64,000 nucleotides of DNA from Burkholderiaceae bacterium (GCA_030728985.1 JANQYI010000012.1:186001-250000), one strand, 5' to 3'. Counted from the stretch's first letter, positions 36,697 to 45,596 are shown. The notes: generated by a model not told the origin, from the sequence alone. Numbers and translations: made by a program.

Positions 36697-37980
36697 TTGG
36701 GCTCAACCATCGTTGAAAAAATTCTCGCCAAACATTCAGGTCGAGAGCGTGTTCAAGCGGGAGAGGTCGTTGTGGCGGAGGTTGATTACGCCATGGTGAC
36801 GGATACCCGCGCAGTCAATACCATCAAAATGATTGATCGTTTCGGCGATCAACCCATCCAATTCGCCAAAAAAACCTCACTGGTCCTGGATCATTATTCT
36901 CCGCCTCCCAATCAAGAGGCTGCGGATATTCATTCCGAGATGAGAGCCTTCGCCGCGAAACGGGGCACAGGCCTGTATGACATTGGCGATGGCATTTGTC
37001 ATCAAGTATTACCCGAAGGCGGACACCTGACTTGTGGTGATTTGGTGGTTGGCACCGACACGCACTCCGTCACCTACGGGGCGTTCAACGCCTTTGGAAC
37101 GGGCATCGAAGGCACCGATGTGTCCGCGGTGATGATGAGCAGCAAGCTTTGGTTCAGGGTGCCTCAGACCGTTCGAATCGATCTCCAAGGCGTTCTCGCT
37201 CCCGGGGTATGGGCCAAGGACATTACTTTGGCGATGCTGGGCAAGTTTGGTGCCGAGGGGTTGAATTACCATGCCATCGAATATGTGGGCGACGCCGTCC
37301 ACGCGATGGCGATCGATGATCGTATGACGCTTTGCAATCACGCCGCCGAGCTGGGTGCTAAAGCGGCTATTCTTGAAGCCGATGAAAAAACGTTCGCCTG
37401 GCTTGCGGCCCATGGCGCAAGGACGCCTCGTCCGACTTTCGCGGATGCCGATGCCCATTACTCCGAGCGTTTTTCGATCGATGTCGCGAATCTGGCGCCA
37501 CAATTAGCGCGCAAACATGAGGTCGATGATATCGTCGGCGTCGACCAGATTGAAAAACAGAAGATCCAGTTCGCGCTGATAGGCACTTGCACCAACGGGC
37601 GTCTGGACGATATCCGACAGGCTGCTTCGATCCTCAAAGGACGCAAGCTTGCGCCGGGTGTGCGGATGATTGTGACCCCCGCGTCAAGGGAAATTTATCT
37701 GGCGGCGCTCCGAGAGGGGTTGATTGAGATTCTGACCACAGCAGGCGCTTCCTTCGAGTCAGCCGGTTGCGGAACCTGTGTGGGGATTACCAATCGCTTA
37801 GTGCCCGGCGATGGCGATACTGTTATTTCTACGGCCAATCGCAACTTCAAGGGCAGGCTGACAAACAAGAATGCCGATATTTGGCTCGGCTCGGCTGCGA
37901 CCGTCGCGGCTTCTGCGTTAACCGGTTTCATCACGGATCCTCGACTGGTTGAGGGTGGCACTTGGAGGTCCGCGGCATGA
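36697..37980 (+). CDS. Aconitase-family hydro-lyase, large subunit (LeuC/DmdA-like)
   Basis: This 427-residue protein is a LeuC/HacA-type large subunit. It has three cysteines for a [4Fe-4S] cluster: Cys298 in IGTCTNG, and Cys358 and Cys361 in AGCGTCVG. It also has VVGTDTHSVTYGAFNAFGTG and KDITLAMLGKFGAEG. The start is a TTG with AGGA seven bases before it. Known substrates in this family are isopropylmalate, homoaconitate, citraconate/maleate and 2,3-dimethylmalate. The small subunit and an isocitrate-lyase-superfamily gene follow with ATGA overlaps, and no leuB or leuA is present. So leucine synthesis is less likely than a catabolic hydration step. Confidence 0.88.
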   Translation: MGSTIVEKILAKHSGRERVQAGEVVVAEVDYAMVTDTRAVNTIKMIDRFGDQPIQFAKKTSLVLDHYSPPPNQEAADIHSEMRAFAAKRGTGLYDIGDGICHQVLPEGGHLTCGDLVVGTDTHSVTYGAFNAFGTGIEGTDVSAVMMSSKLWFRVPQTVRIDLQGVLAPGVWAKDITLAMLGKFGAEGLNYHAIEYVGDAVHAMAIDDRMTLCNHAAELGAKAAILEADEKTFAWLAAHGARTPRPTFADADAHYSERFSIDVANLAPQLARKHEVDDIVGVDQIEKQKIQFALIGTCTNGRLDDIRQAASILKGRKLAPGVRMIVTPASREIYLAALREGLIEILTTAGASFESAGCGTCVGITNRLVPGDGDTVISTANRNFKGRLTNKNADIWLGSAATVAASALTGFITDPRLVEGGTWRSAA

Positions 37981-38489
37981 GCGAAAGTTTATTGATTTCA
38001 GGTTCGGCGTTTTTGCTTGGCGATGATGTCAACACGGACATCAACTGTTCCAACAAATATTTACCTGGTAAAGATGTCGCTTATGTAGCACAACATGCTT
38101 TTGAGCAATTGTCACCAGGTATTGCCTCTCGTATTGCGAGCAACGATGGTGGCATCCTTGTGGCGGGCGAACACTTCGGTATCAACTCATCGCGCGAACA
38201 AGCCACTCATGTGTTGCGCCAGATGAAGGTGCGAGCCATTGTTGCCAAATCCTTTGGTCGCCAGTTCTTTCGTAATGCCATCAACAACGGTTTGCCGGTT
38301 TTAGAGTGCGACACTTCAGCAATCTCAGAGGGTCAAGCTCTTGAGTTGGATCTCGCCAATGGAGCGCTGCGCTGCGATGATCGAGTCCTGCAGGTCACTC
38401 ACCCCTTGCCACCCGAGATTCTCGCCATCATTTCGATGGGGGGATTAATTCCATTTTTAAAAAAATATCCGGACTGGAATTTCGCATGA
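37977..38489 (+). CDS. Aconitase-family hydro-lyase, small subunit (LeuD/DmdB-like)
   Basis: This 170-residue swivelling-domain subunit partners the large subunit. It shows GDDVNTDINCSNKYLPGKD near the N-terminus and the family block GEHFGINSSREQATHVLRQM, then AKSFGRQFFRNAINNGLPV. The length fits the archaeal/HACN-type small subunit rather than the longer E. coli LeuD. Its ATG overlaps the large-subunit stop in ATGA and has GGAGG before it. Its own stop overlaps the next start in the same way, so the three proteins should be made in fixed ratio. Confidence 0.88.
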   Translation: MSESLLISGSAFLLGDDVNTDINCSNKYLPGKDVAYVAQHAFEQLSPGIASRIASNDGGILVAGEHFGINSSREQATHVLRQMKVRAIVAKSFGRQFFRNAINNGLPVLECDTSAISEGQALELDLANGALRCDDRVLQVTHPLPPEILAIISMGGLIPFLKKYPDWNFA

Positions 38490-39376
38490 GTATGATTTCC
38501 GCCACGCAAAAACGGCGTTCTTTGCGCGAGCAATTGAAAGGCACACAAGCTGTGCGCGCACCCGGTATTTATGATGGTTATGGAGCCCGGCTGGTCGAAC
38601 AAGCGGGTTTTACCGCCGCTTACATGACGGGTAATGGAGTTTCCGCGACCTTGTTGGGTCGCCCAGATGTGGGCTTGGTCGATTTAACGATGATGTCAGA
38701 TCACGCGCGACGCGTTGCCGCAAGCATCAATATTCCCTTGATCTGCGACGCGGACACGGGCTATGGAAATGTTGTCAATGTGCGCCGCGCCATCACGGAG
38801 TTCGAGGCCGCGGGTGTCGCAGCCATTCATATGGAGGATCAAGTCTCTCCCAAGCGGTGCGCCCAGATGCCAGGCGATCGTACCGTGCTTGATTTCGACG
38901 AGGCTGTTGCGAAAGTCGCCGCGGCTAGCGCGGCGCGCACCGACCCGGAATTCGTCTTGATCGCCAGAACCGACTCGGCCGGATCCCTTGGTTTGGCGGA
39001 GGCTATTCGTCGCGGGCAGGCGTTCGCTCGCGCGGGTGCGGACGCAGTTTTTGTCGAGCTCAAATCCAACCCGCACATTTTGCAGAATATTTTGGAAATC
39101 AAGGCGGGAATTTCAGTGCCTATCGTCGTCAATGTCGACAGCGCGAAAGATTTACGCCAGCTTCAAGCCGCTGCCCTGAAGCAAGCCGGTGTAGACCTGG
39201 CCATTTATCCAGCCATGGCGCGTGGGGTTTTTGGTTATGCCATGAGCGCCGCGCTTGCGCATTTGCGCAGCGCGGGCAATATGGCCGGGTATGAGGAAAA
39301 TATGTTTACTTCCGCGCAGTACAACGAGGCGCTGGGCCTGAGCGAAGTCGAGGCCTGGGAAAAGCGCTTTGATTAA
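38486..39376 (+). CDS. Isocitrate lyase/PEP mutase superfamily lyase (2,3-dimethylmalate lyase-like)
   Basis: This 296-residue protein has the superfamily metal site CDADTGYGN (Asp88, Asp90) and IHMEDQVSPKRC (Glu117, Asp118). The catalytic loop reads KRCAQ (residues 123-127) instead of KKCGH of isocitrate lyase or KRCGH of methylisocitrate lyase. Keeping Cys125 argues for C-C bond cleavage rather than PEP mutase or oxaloacetate decarboxylase activity; the His-to-Gln change argues against isocitrate itself. It is coupled by ATGA to the LeuD-like gene. The same gene combination occurs in nicotinate fermentation (dimethylmalate hydratase plus lyase, giving pyruvate and propionate), which is the closest precedent. 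Confidence 0.85.
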   Translation: MSMISATQKRRSLREQLKGTQAVRAPGIYDGYGARLVEQAGFTAAYMTGNGVSATLLGRPDVGLVDLTMMSDHARRVAASINIPLICDADTGYGNVVNVRRAITEFEAAGVAAIHMEDQVSPKRCAQMPGDRTVLDFDEAVAKVAAASAARTDPEFVLIARTDSAGSLGLAEAIRRGQAFARAGADAVFVELKSNPHILQNILEIKAGISVPIVVNVDSAKDLRQLQAAALKQAGVDLAIYPAMARGVFGYAMSAALAHLRSAGNMAGYEENMFTSAQYNEALGLSEVEAWEKRFD

Positions 39377-39411
39377 ATGTCGAGCGCTGATTTTCCGAGC
39401 GAGCGCCAGGG

Positions 39412-40104
39412 TCAAAGAAACTTGGCGAATCCCGAAACGGGCTCTCGTTCACTGATCAGAGAATTCTCTATTTTCGACATGTCTGCATAACCAAGCGCCA
39501 AGCCGCACATCAGCACTTCACTTTCAGGAATGCCGGTGACTGAGCGAATCGTATTGTGGAAGCGATTGAAGGCGGCTTGCGCGCACGTATCGAGTCCGCG
39601 CCCTCGCGCGGCGACCATCAGGCTTTGCAAAAAACAGCCAAAATCGAGCCAAGAGCCCGTATTCATCGTTCTGTCGATCGTGAAAAACATACCAACGGGT
39701 GCATCGAAAAAGGTGTAATTGCGACCATGCTGCGCATGCATGCCCGCTTTGTCCTCTCTGCCGAGTCCGAGTAATTTGTAAAGATCGAGACCGACTTTGC
39801 GACGACGTTCAATATAAGGGGAATCCCACTGCGTCGGATAGTATTTGTAATCCTCTGTGAGGGCTTCAAACTGAGCCTTGTCGTGATAAACCTCTAGGAT
39901 CGCCTTCGACACGCGTTGTTTGATCTCTCCGCTCAGGACATACACCTTCCAAGGTTGTGTGTTTGAGCCGGAGGGCGCGCGCGCCGCAACTTCGAGCATG
40001 AGTTCGATGTCTTCCCGCGCCACAGGAGTCGGTAAAAACGACCGTATTGAGTGACGGGAGGTGATCGCATGATCGACAATTTTTTGTTCGTTGTTATTAA
40101 TCAT
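39412..40104 (-). CDS. Nitroreductase family oxidoreductase
   Basis: This 230-residue FMN enzyme starts with MINNNEQKIVDHAITSRHSI followed by RSF, has the FMN-binding segment ARAPSGSNTQPWKVYVLSG, and the later SLMVAARGRGLDTCAQAAF and CGLALGYAD motifs of the NfsA/NfsB-like family. It would reduce nitro groups, quinones or similar acceptors with NAD(P)H. Upstream codons are open to 40152, but the ATG at 40102-40104 gives the conserved N-terminus. It is divergent from the acyl-CoA dehydrogenase gene across about 100 bases. Confidence 0.9.
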   Translation of the reverse strand: MINNNEQKIVDHAITSRHSIRSFLPTPVAREDIELMLEVAARAPSGSNTQPWKVYVLSGEIKQRVSKAILEVYHDKAQFEALTEDYKYYPTQWDSPYIERRRKVGLDLYKLLGLGREDKAGMHAQHGRNYTFFDAPVGMFFTIDRTMNTGSWLDFGCFLQSLMVAARGRGLDTCAQAAFNRFHNTIRSVTGIPESEVLMCGLALGYADMSKIENSLISEREPVSGFAKFL

Positions 40105-40207
40105 TATGATGGTTCTCTTAAGGGAAAATAAACTCCCGATACTGTAGTACATTTTGAGAATAGCGATTCACTATAAGACTGATAAAAAGACTAAAGAGGA
40201 CACATTC

Positions 40208-42520
40208 ATGAGCCATGATGCAATCGAAGTCTTTCGTGACAGTGCCAGGGATTTTCTAGAGCGTCAAAACAACGCACAAAGGTTGCGTCATTTACGCACT
40301 TCGGTGTCGGGTTTTGATCGTTCTTGCTGGCTAGAGTTGGCCAATGCGGGCTGGCTCGGGGTTCTGATTTCAGAGGACGATGGTGGGCTGGGGTTGGGGC
40401 TGCGCGAATTCGCTGCGATCGCCGATGAAATTGGACGACACTTATTGCCCGAACCTGTGATTCCCTGCGCGGTTCAAGTCGCCATTGCGTTGAGCAAATC
40501 TCCTCCAGGTGAGTTGCGTTCAGCCCTTCTTGAACAATTGGTTGCGGGAGAGTGTATTGCCGGCCTGGCATGGCAAGATTCATTGGGCCAGTTAGAGTGC
40601 GGATCCGCAAGTCTGGTTCACGCAGTGCTTCAACATAAAACCCTGACGCTGAATGGTCGCAAGCAATTTGTGACGCCCGCGACTGGCGCGGACGGATGGC
40701 TCGTTGTTGCGGACCTCAACGCTGATTTGTCGCTTGTCTGGCTTCCCGCGCAGGCTCCGGGAGTCACACTCGAAGACTTGCGTTGCGTCGATGGCAGCAT
40801 GATGACAACGCTTTGTTTGAACGATGTCCGCGTCGCGGCTTCGCATGTTCTTTCCTCGGGCGACAGTGTGCGTAAGATCATCGACGAGGCCAATGATCTT
40901 GCCCGCATCGCGCAGTGCGCAGAACTCGTCGGCTTGATGCGTAAAACCCTGACATTAACCATTGATTATCTCTGCACGCGAAAGCAGTTCGATCAACCGA
41001 TAGGTCGTTTTCAAGCATTGAAACATCGTGCTGTGGATGCGTATGTACAAGTCGAACTCGCCTCCGCTTGTTTACAGGACGTCTTGCGGCAAGTAGAGGA
41101 GAGTCAGTCCGACCAAAGGTCTCTGAGCATGCTGGCTAGTCGAGCGAAGTCGCGCTGCGCGCACGCGGCTTTGCTAGTGACGCGTATGTCTATTCAGTTT
41201 CATGGCGCGATGGGTTTTACAGATGAATGTGATATTGGTCTGTACTTTAAGCGCGCGTTGTTTCTGACGTCTTGGCTGGGCAATCCCGTGCGGCATAGGC
41301 AGCGCTTTCTCAATGCCTCCAAGACCGAGGGTTTCGAAGAGCATGCGCCGACAGCGACAGCTTTTCCGCAAGACGCGGATTGGGACGCGATGCCTGAAGC
41401 TGAATTCAGGCAGATGCTTCGCAGTTTCTACGCTAAAAACTATCCGGAGACGATTCGAAACGTCCCGCGCCGCTTGCATTGGCATGAGATTAAGCATTGG
41501 ACGTCGACATTGTCCGCACAGGGTTGGGTCGCGCCCGCATGGCCTAAAAAATTTGGCGGGATGGGCCTTTCGCCTGAGAAAATGATCGCCTATGTCGAAG
41601 AGCAAGAGCAATACGGTGTCGCGCGCGCACCAGACATGGGTGTCGTGATGATCGGCCCGCTGTTGATTCAGCGAGGCAACTCTGAGCAGCAGCAAAAATT
41701 CCTTCCTAAAATTCTTTCCGGCGAGCATATTTGGTGTCAAGGCTACTCAGAGCCTGGCGCGGGCTCCGATCTCGCAGCACTTCGAACCGAGGCCGTGCGT
41801 GATGGCGAAGACTTCGTTGTAAACGGTCAAAAAATATGGACGACATTGGCGCAGGATGCGACCCATATGTTCGCCTTGGTCCGCACCGATAAAACCTCGA
41901 AAAAACAAGCGGGCATCAGCTTTTTATTGATTGATCTCAGCACGCCTGGTATCACAATCCGTCCCATCAAAGACATTGTCGGGTATGAAGAATTTTGTGA
42001 GGTTTTTTTCGATCATGTCCGTGTACCCGCCGAAAATCTTGTCGGTGAAATCAATCAAGGGTGGACTATCGCCAAAGCGCTACTTGGCTTCGAGCGGATT
42101 TTTTTAGGAAGTCCTAAACAGTCTCGTTATGCTCTGAGTCAGCTGACCACGTTGGCGCAGCAGCTAGGACTAATGGACGACCCCGTGTTTGTGGCGCGCT
42201 ACGCCGAACTCAGTCTTGATCTCGCCGATCAGGTGAGCGCCTATACGCATTATGCCGACATGGTCAAGCGAGGCGAGGCTCTCCCGCCGAGTGTTTCTTT
42301 GCTCAAAATCTGGGGGACAGACACGTATCAGCGGATCTGCATGACGATGGTCGAATATGCTCAAGAGCATGGCGCGACCGGACATACAACGGACTTTGGC
42401 GAGCCGGGCTTCAATGTTCCCGCTATTATGTTTAATTCTATCCCGTCGACCATTTACGGGGGGAGTTCTGAAGTACAAAAAGAAATCATCGCTAAACATG
42501 TATTGAAGCTGCCCGATTAA
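40208..42520 (+). CDS. Fused double acyl-CoA dehydrogenase
   Basis: This 770-residue protein has two acyl-CoA dehydrogenase modules in one chain. Module 1 (about 1-375) has GWLGVLISEDDGGLGLGLRE and LVGLMRKTLTLTIDYLCTRK, but its substrate loop is diverged. Module 2 (about 395-770) has the complete pattern WCQGYSEPGAGSDLA, GQKIWTTLAQDATHM and YGGSSEVQKEIIAKHVL. Family enzymes are FAD homotetramers of about 380-residue chains. A fused pair with one degenerate half recalls the heteromeric ACADs that act on bulky sterol or side-chain acyl-CoAs. The ATG at 40208 has AGAGGA before it; earlier codons are unlikely. The enoyl-CoA hydratase gene follows 35 bases later. Confidence 0.88.
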   Translation: MSHDAIEVFRDSARDFLERQNNAQRLRHLRTSVSGFDRSCWLELANAGWLGVLISEDDGGLGLGLREFAAIADEIGRHLLPEPVIPCAVQVAIALSKSPPGELRSALLEQLVAGECIAGLAWQDSLGQLECGSASLVHAVLQHKTLTLNGRKQFVTPATGADGWLVVADLNADLSLVWLPAQAPGVTLEDLRCVDGSMMTTLCLNDVRVAASHVLSSGDSVRKIIDEANDLARIAQCAELVGLMRKTLTLTIDYLCTRKQFDQPIGRFQALKHRAVDAYVQVELASACLQDVLRQVEESQSDQRSLSMLASRAKSRCAHAALLVTRMSIQFHGAMGFTDECDIGLYFKRALFLTSWLGNPVRHRQRFLNASKTEGFEEHAPTATAFPQDADWDAMPEAEFRQMLRSFYAKNYPETIRNVPRRLHWHEIKHWTSTLSAQGWVAPAWPKKFGGMGLSPEKMIAYVEEQEQYGVARAPDMGVVMIGPLLIQRGNSEQQQKFLPKILSGEHIWCQGYSEPGAGSDLAALRTEAVRDGEDFVVNGQKIWTTLAQDATHMFALVRTDKTSKKQAGISFLLIDLSTPGITIRPIKDIVGYEEFCEVFFDHVRVPAENLVGEINQGWTIAKALLGFERIFLGSPKQSRYALSQLTTLAQQLGLMDDPVFVARYAELSLDLADQVSAYTHYADMVKRGEALPPSVSLLKIWGTDTYQRICMTMVEYAQEHGATGHTTDFGEPGFNVPAIMFNSIPSTIYGGSSEVQKEIIAKHVLKLPD

Positions 42521-42555
42521 TTCATCATGATGTGCGAACAATTCTCATAGGAGAC

Positions 42556-43356
42556 ATGGCTTTGGAAACGATTCAGTTTGAAGTTCAAGAAGGCGTTGGT
42601 ACGTTGACGCTGAACCGACCCACGCGCAAAAATGCGATTGATCCGGTTATGCGCGAAGAGCTCAAAGAGGTAGTGTTTTCACTTCCGCAGCAGCGTGATT
42701 TGCGCGCTCTCATCATTACGGGTGCCGGCGGAACTTTTTGTGCGGGTGGAGATATCAGCGTGATGGGGGCGGGCACCTTGTCGCCTGAGGAAGGACGCCA
42801 TCGCATGCGTCACGACTATCTCTCCTGGATTGAGACTTTGCTTCGTTTGGAGATTCCAGTGATCTCGGCGGTTGAGGGGGCGGCATACGGTGCGGGTTTT
42901 AGTCTTGCGCTGACAGCCGATATTGTGCTTGCGGACTCAACCAGCCGGTTCTGTATGTCTTTTATGCGATTAGGCCTTGTGCCTGATTGCGCTGCATTTT
43001 TTACTCTTCCCCGAATCGTTGGCACGCAGCGGGCAAAAGAGCTTGCCTTTTCTGCGCGCGAACTTAATGCTGAGCAGGCGCATGCGTTGGGTATTGTGCT
43101 TGAGGTTGTGCCGCAAGGGCGCGTGCTTGAGCGAGCCCAACAAATGGCGCGCTGTTTCGCGCTCGCCGCACCTGCTGCGCTTGCCATGACGAAGCGCGCG
43201 ATGAATATTTCCATGAATAGCTCACTGGACGCGATGATGGATATCGAGGCAGATGCGCAAGCAGTCGCAAGGACCAGTCAATGGCATGTCGACGCAGTCC
43301 AGCGATTTTTAAATAAAAAGCCCTCTGCTTTTCAGTGGCCGGCTGGTTTGGATTGA
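42556..43356 (+). CDS. Enoyl-CoA hydratase/isomerase family protein
   Basis: This 266-residue crotonase-fold protein has LTLNRPTRKNAIDP, the oxyanion segment ITGAGGTFCAGGDISVMGAG and EGAAYGAGFSLALTADIVLA. Hydration of an enoyl-CoA made by the dehydrogenase upstream is the natural reading. The position of the first classical catalytic Glu is Ala-rich (EGAAYGAGF), so isomerase or thioesterase-like variants cannot be excluded. The ATG at 42556 follows AGGAG. Its stop overlaps the next start in TGATG. Confidence 0.88.
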   Translation: MALETIQFEVQEGVGTLTLNRPTRKNAIDPVMREELKEVVFSLPQQRDLRALIITGAGGTFCAGGDISVMGAGTLSPEEGRHRMRHDYLSWIETLLRLEIPVISAVEGAAYGAGFSLALTADIVLADSTSRFCMSFMRLGLVPDCAAFFTLPRIVGTQRAKELAFSARELNAEQAHALGIVLEVVPQGRVLERAQQMARCFALAAPAALAMTKRAMNISMNSSLDAMMDIEADAQAVARTSQWHVDAVQRFLNKKPSAFQWPAGLD

Positions 43357-44051
43357 TGTTGTTTGAAACATCTCGTCAGGTCGGGCGCATCCCTCTTATT
43401 TTGGTTCTAGGCAAGTGCGCGGCGCATACTCGGCAGTTTATCAATATGTGGATGGCGTCTCAGACTTTTGCCGACTCAATCGTGATCGGGGTCAAGCAGG
43501 AGGCGCTTGAACCCCTTAGGCACGATCGGGTCGTTGAATTGCCCCGTCTCGAGGTGAGTTCCCAGGACAGTTGCCTATGTTGTGGTTTGCGCAGTGCGCT
43601 TGGAGACAGTTTACGTTCGATTTTTTTTGAAGCGCTCAATGATCGCTCCAAGCGCTTAGACCGCGTCTTGATCGAGTCTGATTCTATTGAGACGAGTCAG
43701 TTGGCGCATACCTTGAGGCACACTCCTTTTTTAGGGCAGCGTTACGTTCATCAAATGAGTGTTAGGGTGGTGGGCGCGGCGTTTGCTTCAAACGCATCTC
43801 CTTCAATGCCTAGTCATGTTTTTCCTTCTTTGGATTCGCTGCGGGGCTTGGATCCCCTCAGCAATAAGGCGCGGCAGATGTTGATCCTCTTTTCTTCAAA
43901 AGCGTGCTGCGCTCCTACGCAGTTCAATGCTTGGGCTGACGAAGTCAAGCAGAATCTACCTTACCAGGAGGTCTTTTATTTGAATGGCGAGGAGGATCAC
44001 AGCATCGATTCGTTGCAAATTGCGCTCGGATTCGGTAAAAACCACAAATAG
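43356..44051 (+). CDS. CobW/COG0523-like protein lacking the GTPase P-loop
   Basis: This 231-residue protein looks like a worn COG0523 (CobW/ZigA-type metallochaperone GTPase). The metal motif is kept as SCLCCGLR (Cys73, Cys75, Cys76; family GCxCC), as is the following LDRVLIESDSIETSQLAHTL, which matches the family's DRVVIETTGLADPAPVAQTL pattern. But the Walker A loop GxxGxGKT is replaced by LVLGKCAAHTRQF (about 17-28), VDA by VGA, and no NKxD is seen. It could bind a metal without using GTP. Family identity is my pattern reading, not a search result. It is translationally coupled (TGATG) to the enoyl-CoA hydratase gene. Confidence 0.55.
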   Translation: MLFETSRQVGRIPLILVLGKCAAHTRQFINMWMASQTFADSIVIGVKQEALEPLRHDRVVELPRLEVSSQDSCLCCGLRSALGDSLRSIFFEALNDRSKRLDRVLIESDSIETSQLAHTLRHTPFLGQRYVHQMSVRVVGAAFASNASPSMPSHVFPSLDSLRGLDPLSNKARQMLILFSSKACCAPTQFNAWADEVKQNLPYQEVFYLNGEEDHSIDSLQIALGFGKNHK

Positions 44052-44520
44052 ATGCCTTAAAAGCTTGAAGATTGTCGAGGCAATGCGTTAGAATGAGTTA
44101 ACAACTTGGGACTTACCCAAATTAAAACCTCGCGAGAGCATAGTTAACTGTTGCGAAAACATGGTTAACATGTTGGTTAACATATAAGACCCTGATTTCT
44201 AGGGCTTTGATTGTCCGGCACGGAGCTGGTCAGACTGCACAAATCATTTGTTGCCCTTTAATGTCCTTGTGCTCAACGACCACTCGTCCAAGCGCTGCGC
44301 AGTATGCGGTGGTTTTTACGCAGTAGTTCTTAAACATCAGCTTTAAAACTGTAACGCTCCAATAGCAACGGTTCTTTCTAACCGCGCCTGACATTTGGTG
44401 TGCGTTTAGGCACTGTTGCTTTGGTGTTTGGGGCTGTTTTGTTTAGTTTTTTTTGGTGCGTATTGTGTTGACGCCTTTAATGGGTCGTAGTCAGTTGAGT
44501 TTTGTGGCATCGGAAGCACA
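44052..44520. other. Noncoding stretch with four GTTAAC sites
   Basis: About 470 bases hold no convincing gene on either strand. Near its left end GTTAAC occurs four times (44097, 44143, 44164, 44176), the last two inside the direct repeat TGGTTAACAT (44162-44171 and 44174-44183). A small hairpin TTGGG/CCCAA lies at about 44106-44120. The right part is T-rich. A binding site or an unrecognised small RNA is possible; I cannot identify one. Confidence 0.4.
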
Positions 44521-44559
44521 AAATAAAACTGGTCGAAAGCTTAAAGCGATCGACCAGTT
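44521..44559 (-). terminator. Rho-independent terminator of tRNA-fMet
   Basis: A 10-base stem (AACTGGTCGA with TCGACCAGTT) is followed on the minus strand by UUAUUU. It begins six bases beyond the CCA end of the tRNA, so the tRNA is a single-gene unit. Confidence 0.85.
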
Positions 44560-44564
44560 GTATT

Positions 44565-44641
<77 letters not shown>

Positions 44642-44653
44642 TCTGAAGAATGA

Positions 44654-44682
44654 AGTATAGCGTAGTTCCCAGTTCGGGACAA
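44654..44682 (-). promoter_or_regulatory. Promoter of tRNA-fMet
   Basis: On the minus strand TTGTCC and TATACT are separated by exactly 17 bases. The -10 box ends 12 bases before the first tRNA base, so the leader would be only a few bases long. This is a good sigma-70 type match. Confidence 0.8.
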
Positions 44683-44717
44683 GTTGCCTTCGGGCGAGTA
44701 TAGGAAAAAGTGCATTG

Positions 44718-45596
44718 ATGAACGATCGGCAAGATATGCAAAGCGATGAGCAAGACTCGCAAAATCCGCAACATGAACACCACGATGGTAAGCACCTAGA
44801 TGCTCAGCATCAAGCTGGCGCAGAGGTCGTTGCCAGCCCAACTGATACAGATGATGCCGTCGACATCGATATGGCTAAACGCGTGATCGAAACGGCGCTC
44901 TTATGTGCGTCTGGTCCAATGTCTGTCTCTGAATTGCGTAGACTCTTCGAAGAGGAGTCGCAGTCCTCTAAACGTTTGAATGACGTTTTAGAGAGTATTC
45001 AGCAAGATTGGCTCGATCGCGGCATGGAATTAGTCGAGCTTGCATCAGGATGGCGCTTCCAAAGTCGTGCCTCCATGCAGCGTTACCTTGAAAGGTTGAG
45101 TCCCGAACGTGTTCCGAAGTATTCCCGCGCTGTGATGGAAACTCTGGCGATCATTGCTTGGCGCCAGCCTGTCACGCGAGGTGACATCGAGGACATCCGC
45201 GGAGTGACGGTCTCTTCTCAAATTATTAAAACACTCGAAGATCGAGGATGGGTGGAAGTCATTGGTCATCGTGATGGACCGGGCCGTCCCGGTTTGCTAG
45301 GTACGACCAAACAGTTTTTGGATGACCTTGGTTTGCGCGCGCTCGATGAGTTGCCCGCTCTCGGCGCCGCCGAGATGACAGAAGCTTTGCAATCGCTCAC
45401 GTTGGAGGCTGCCGCACTATCGGCTGCCGCGACAATGTCCGTGCCTGAGGTTCCGTTAAACGACGAACAATCAGAAGCCTTGGACGCTGATTCCATGCCA
45501 CTCGATCTCGCGGGGCAAGGCGAGCAAGAGCAAACCAATCAAGAACACATTCAACAAGAACAAGATACACCTCATTCAAACCTGGAGTCCAAGTGA
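44718..45596 (+). CDS. scpB: Segregation and condensation protein B
   Basis: This 292-residue protein is a partner of SMC and ScpA in chromosome condensation and segregation. After an acidic, Gln/His-rich N-terminal tail of about 50 residues, the winged-helix pair is clear: [20 protein letters not shown], then [20 protein letters not shown] and GDIEDIRGV, then [18 protein letters not shown]. The C-terminal tail is again acidic and Gln-rich. An in-frame TTG three bases before the ATG has better spacing to AGGAA, so the true start may be one codon earlier. The stop overlaps the rluB GTG start. Confidence 0.93.
   Translation: MNDRQDMQSDEQDSQNPQHEHHDGKHLDAQHQAGAEVVASPTDTDDAVDIDMAKRVIETALLCASGPMSVSELRRLFEEESQSSKRLNDVLESIQQDWLDRGMELVELASGWRFQSRASMQRYLERLSPERVPKYSRAVMETLAIIAWRQPVTRGDIEDIRGVTVSSQIIKTLEDRGWVEVIGHRDGPGRPGLLGTTKQFLDDLGLRALDELPALGAAEMTEALQSLTLEAAALSAAATMSVPEVPLNDEQSEALDADSMPLDLAGQGEQEQTNQEHIQQEQDTPHSNLESK

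Noticed and set aside
38486-39376. Isocitrate lyase completing a glyoxylate shunt with malate synthase G
   Set aside because: At 296 residues it is much shorter than isocitrate lyase, and the KKCGH motif is replaced by KRCAQ.
44052-44520. Replication origin or phage attachment site next to the tRNA
   Set aside because: There are no DnaA-box clusters, no integrase gene and no duplicate of the tRNA 3' end.
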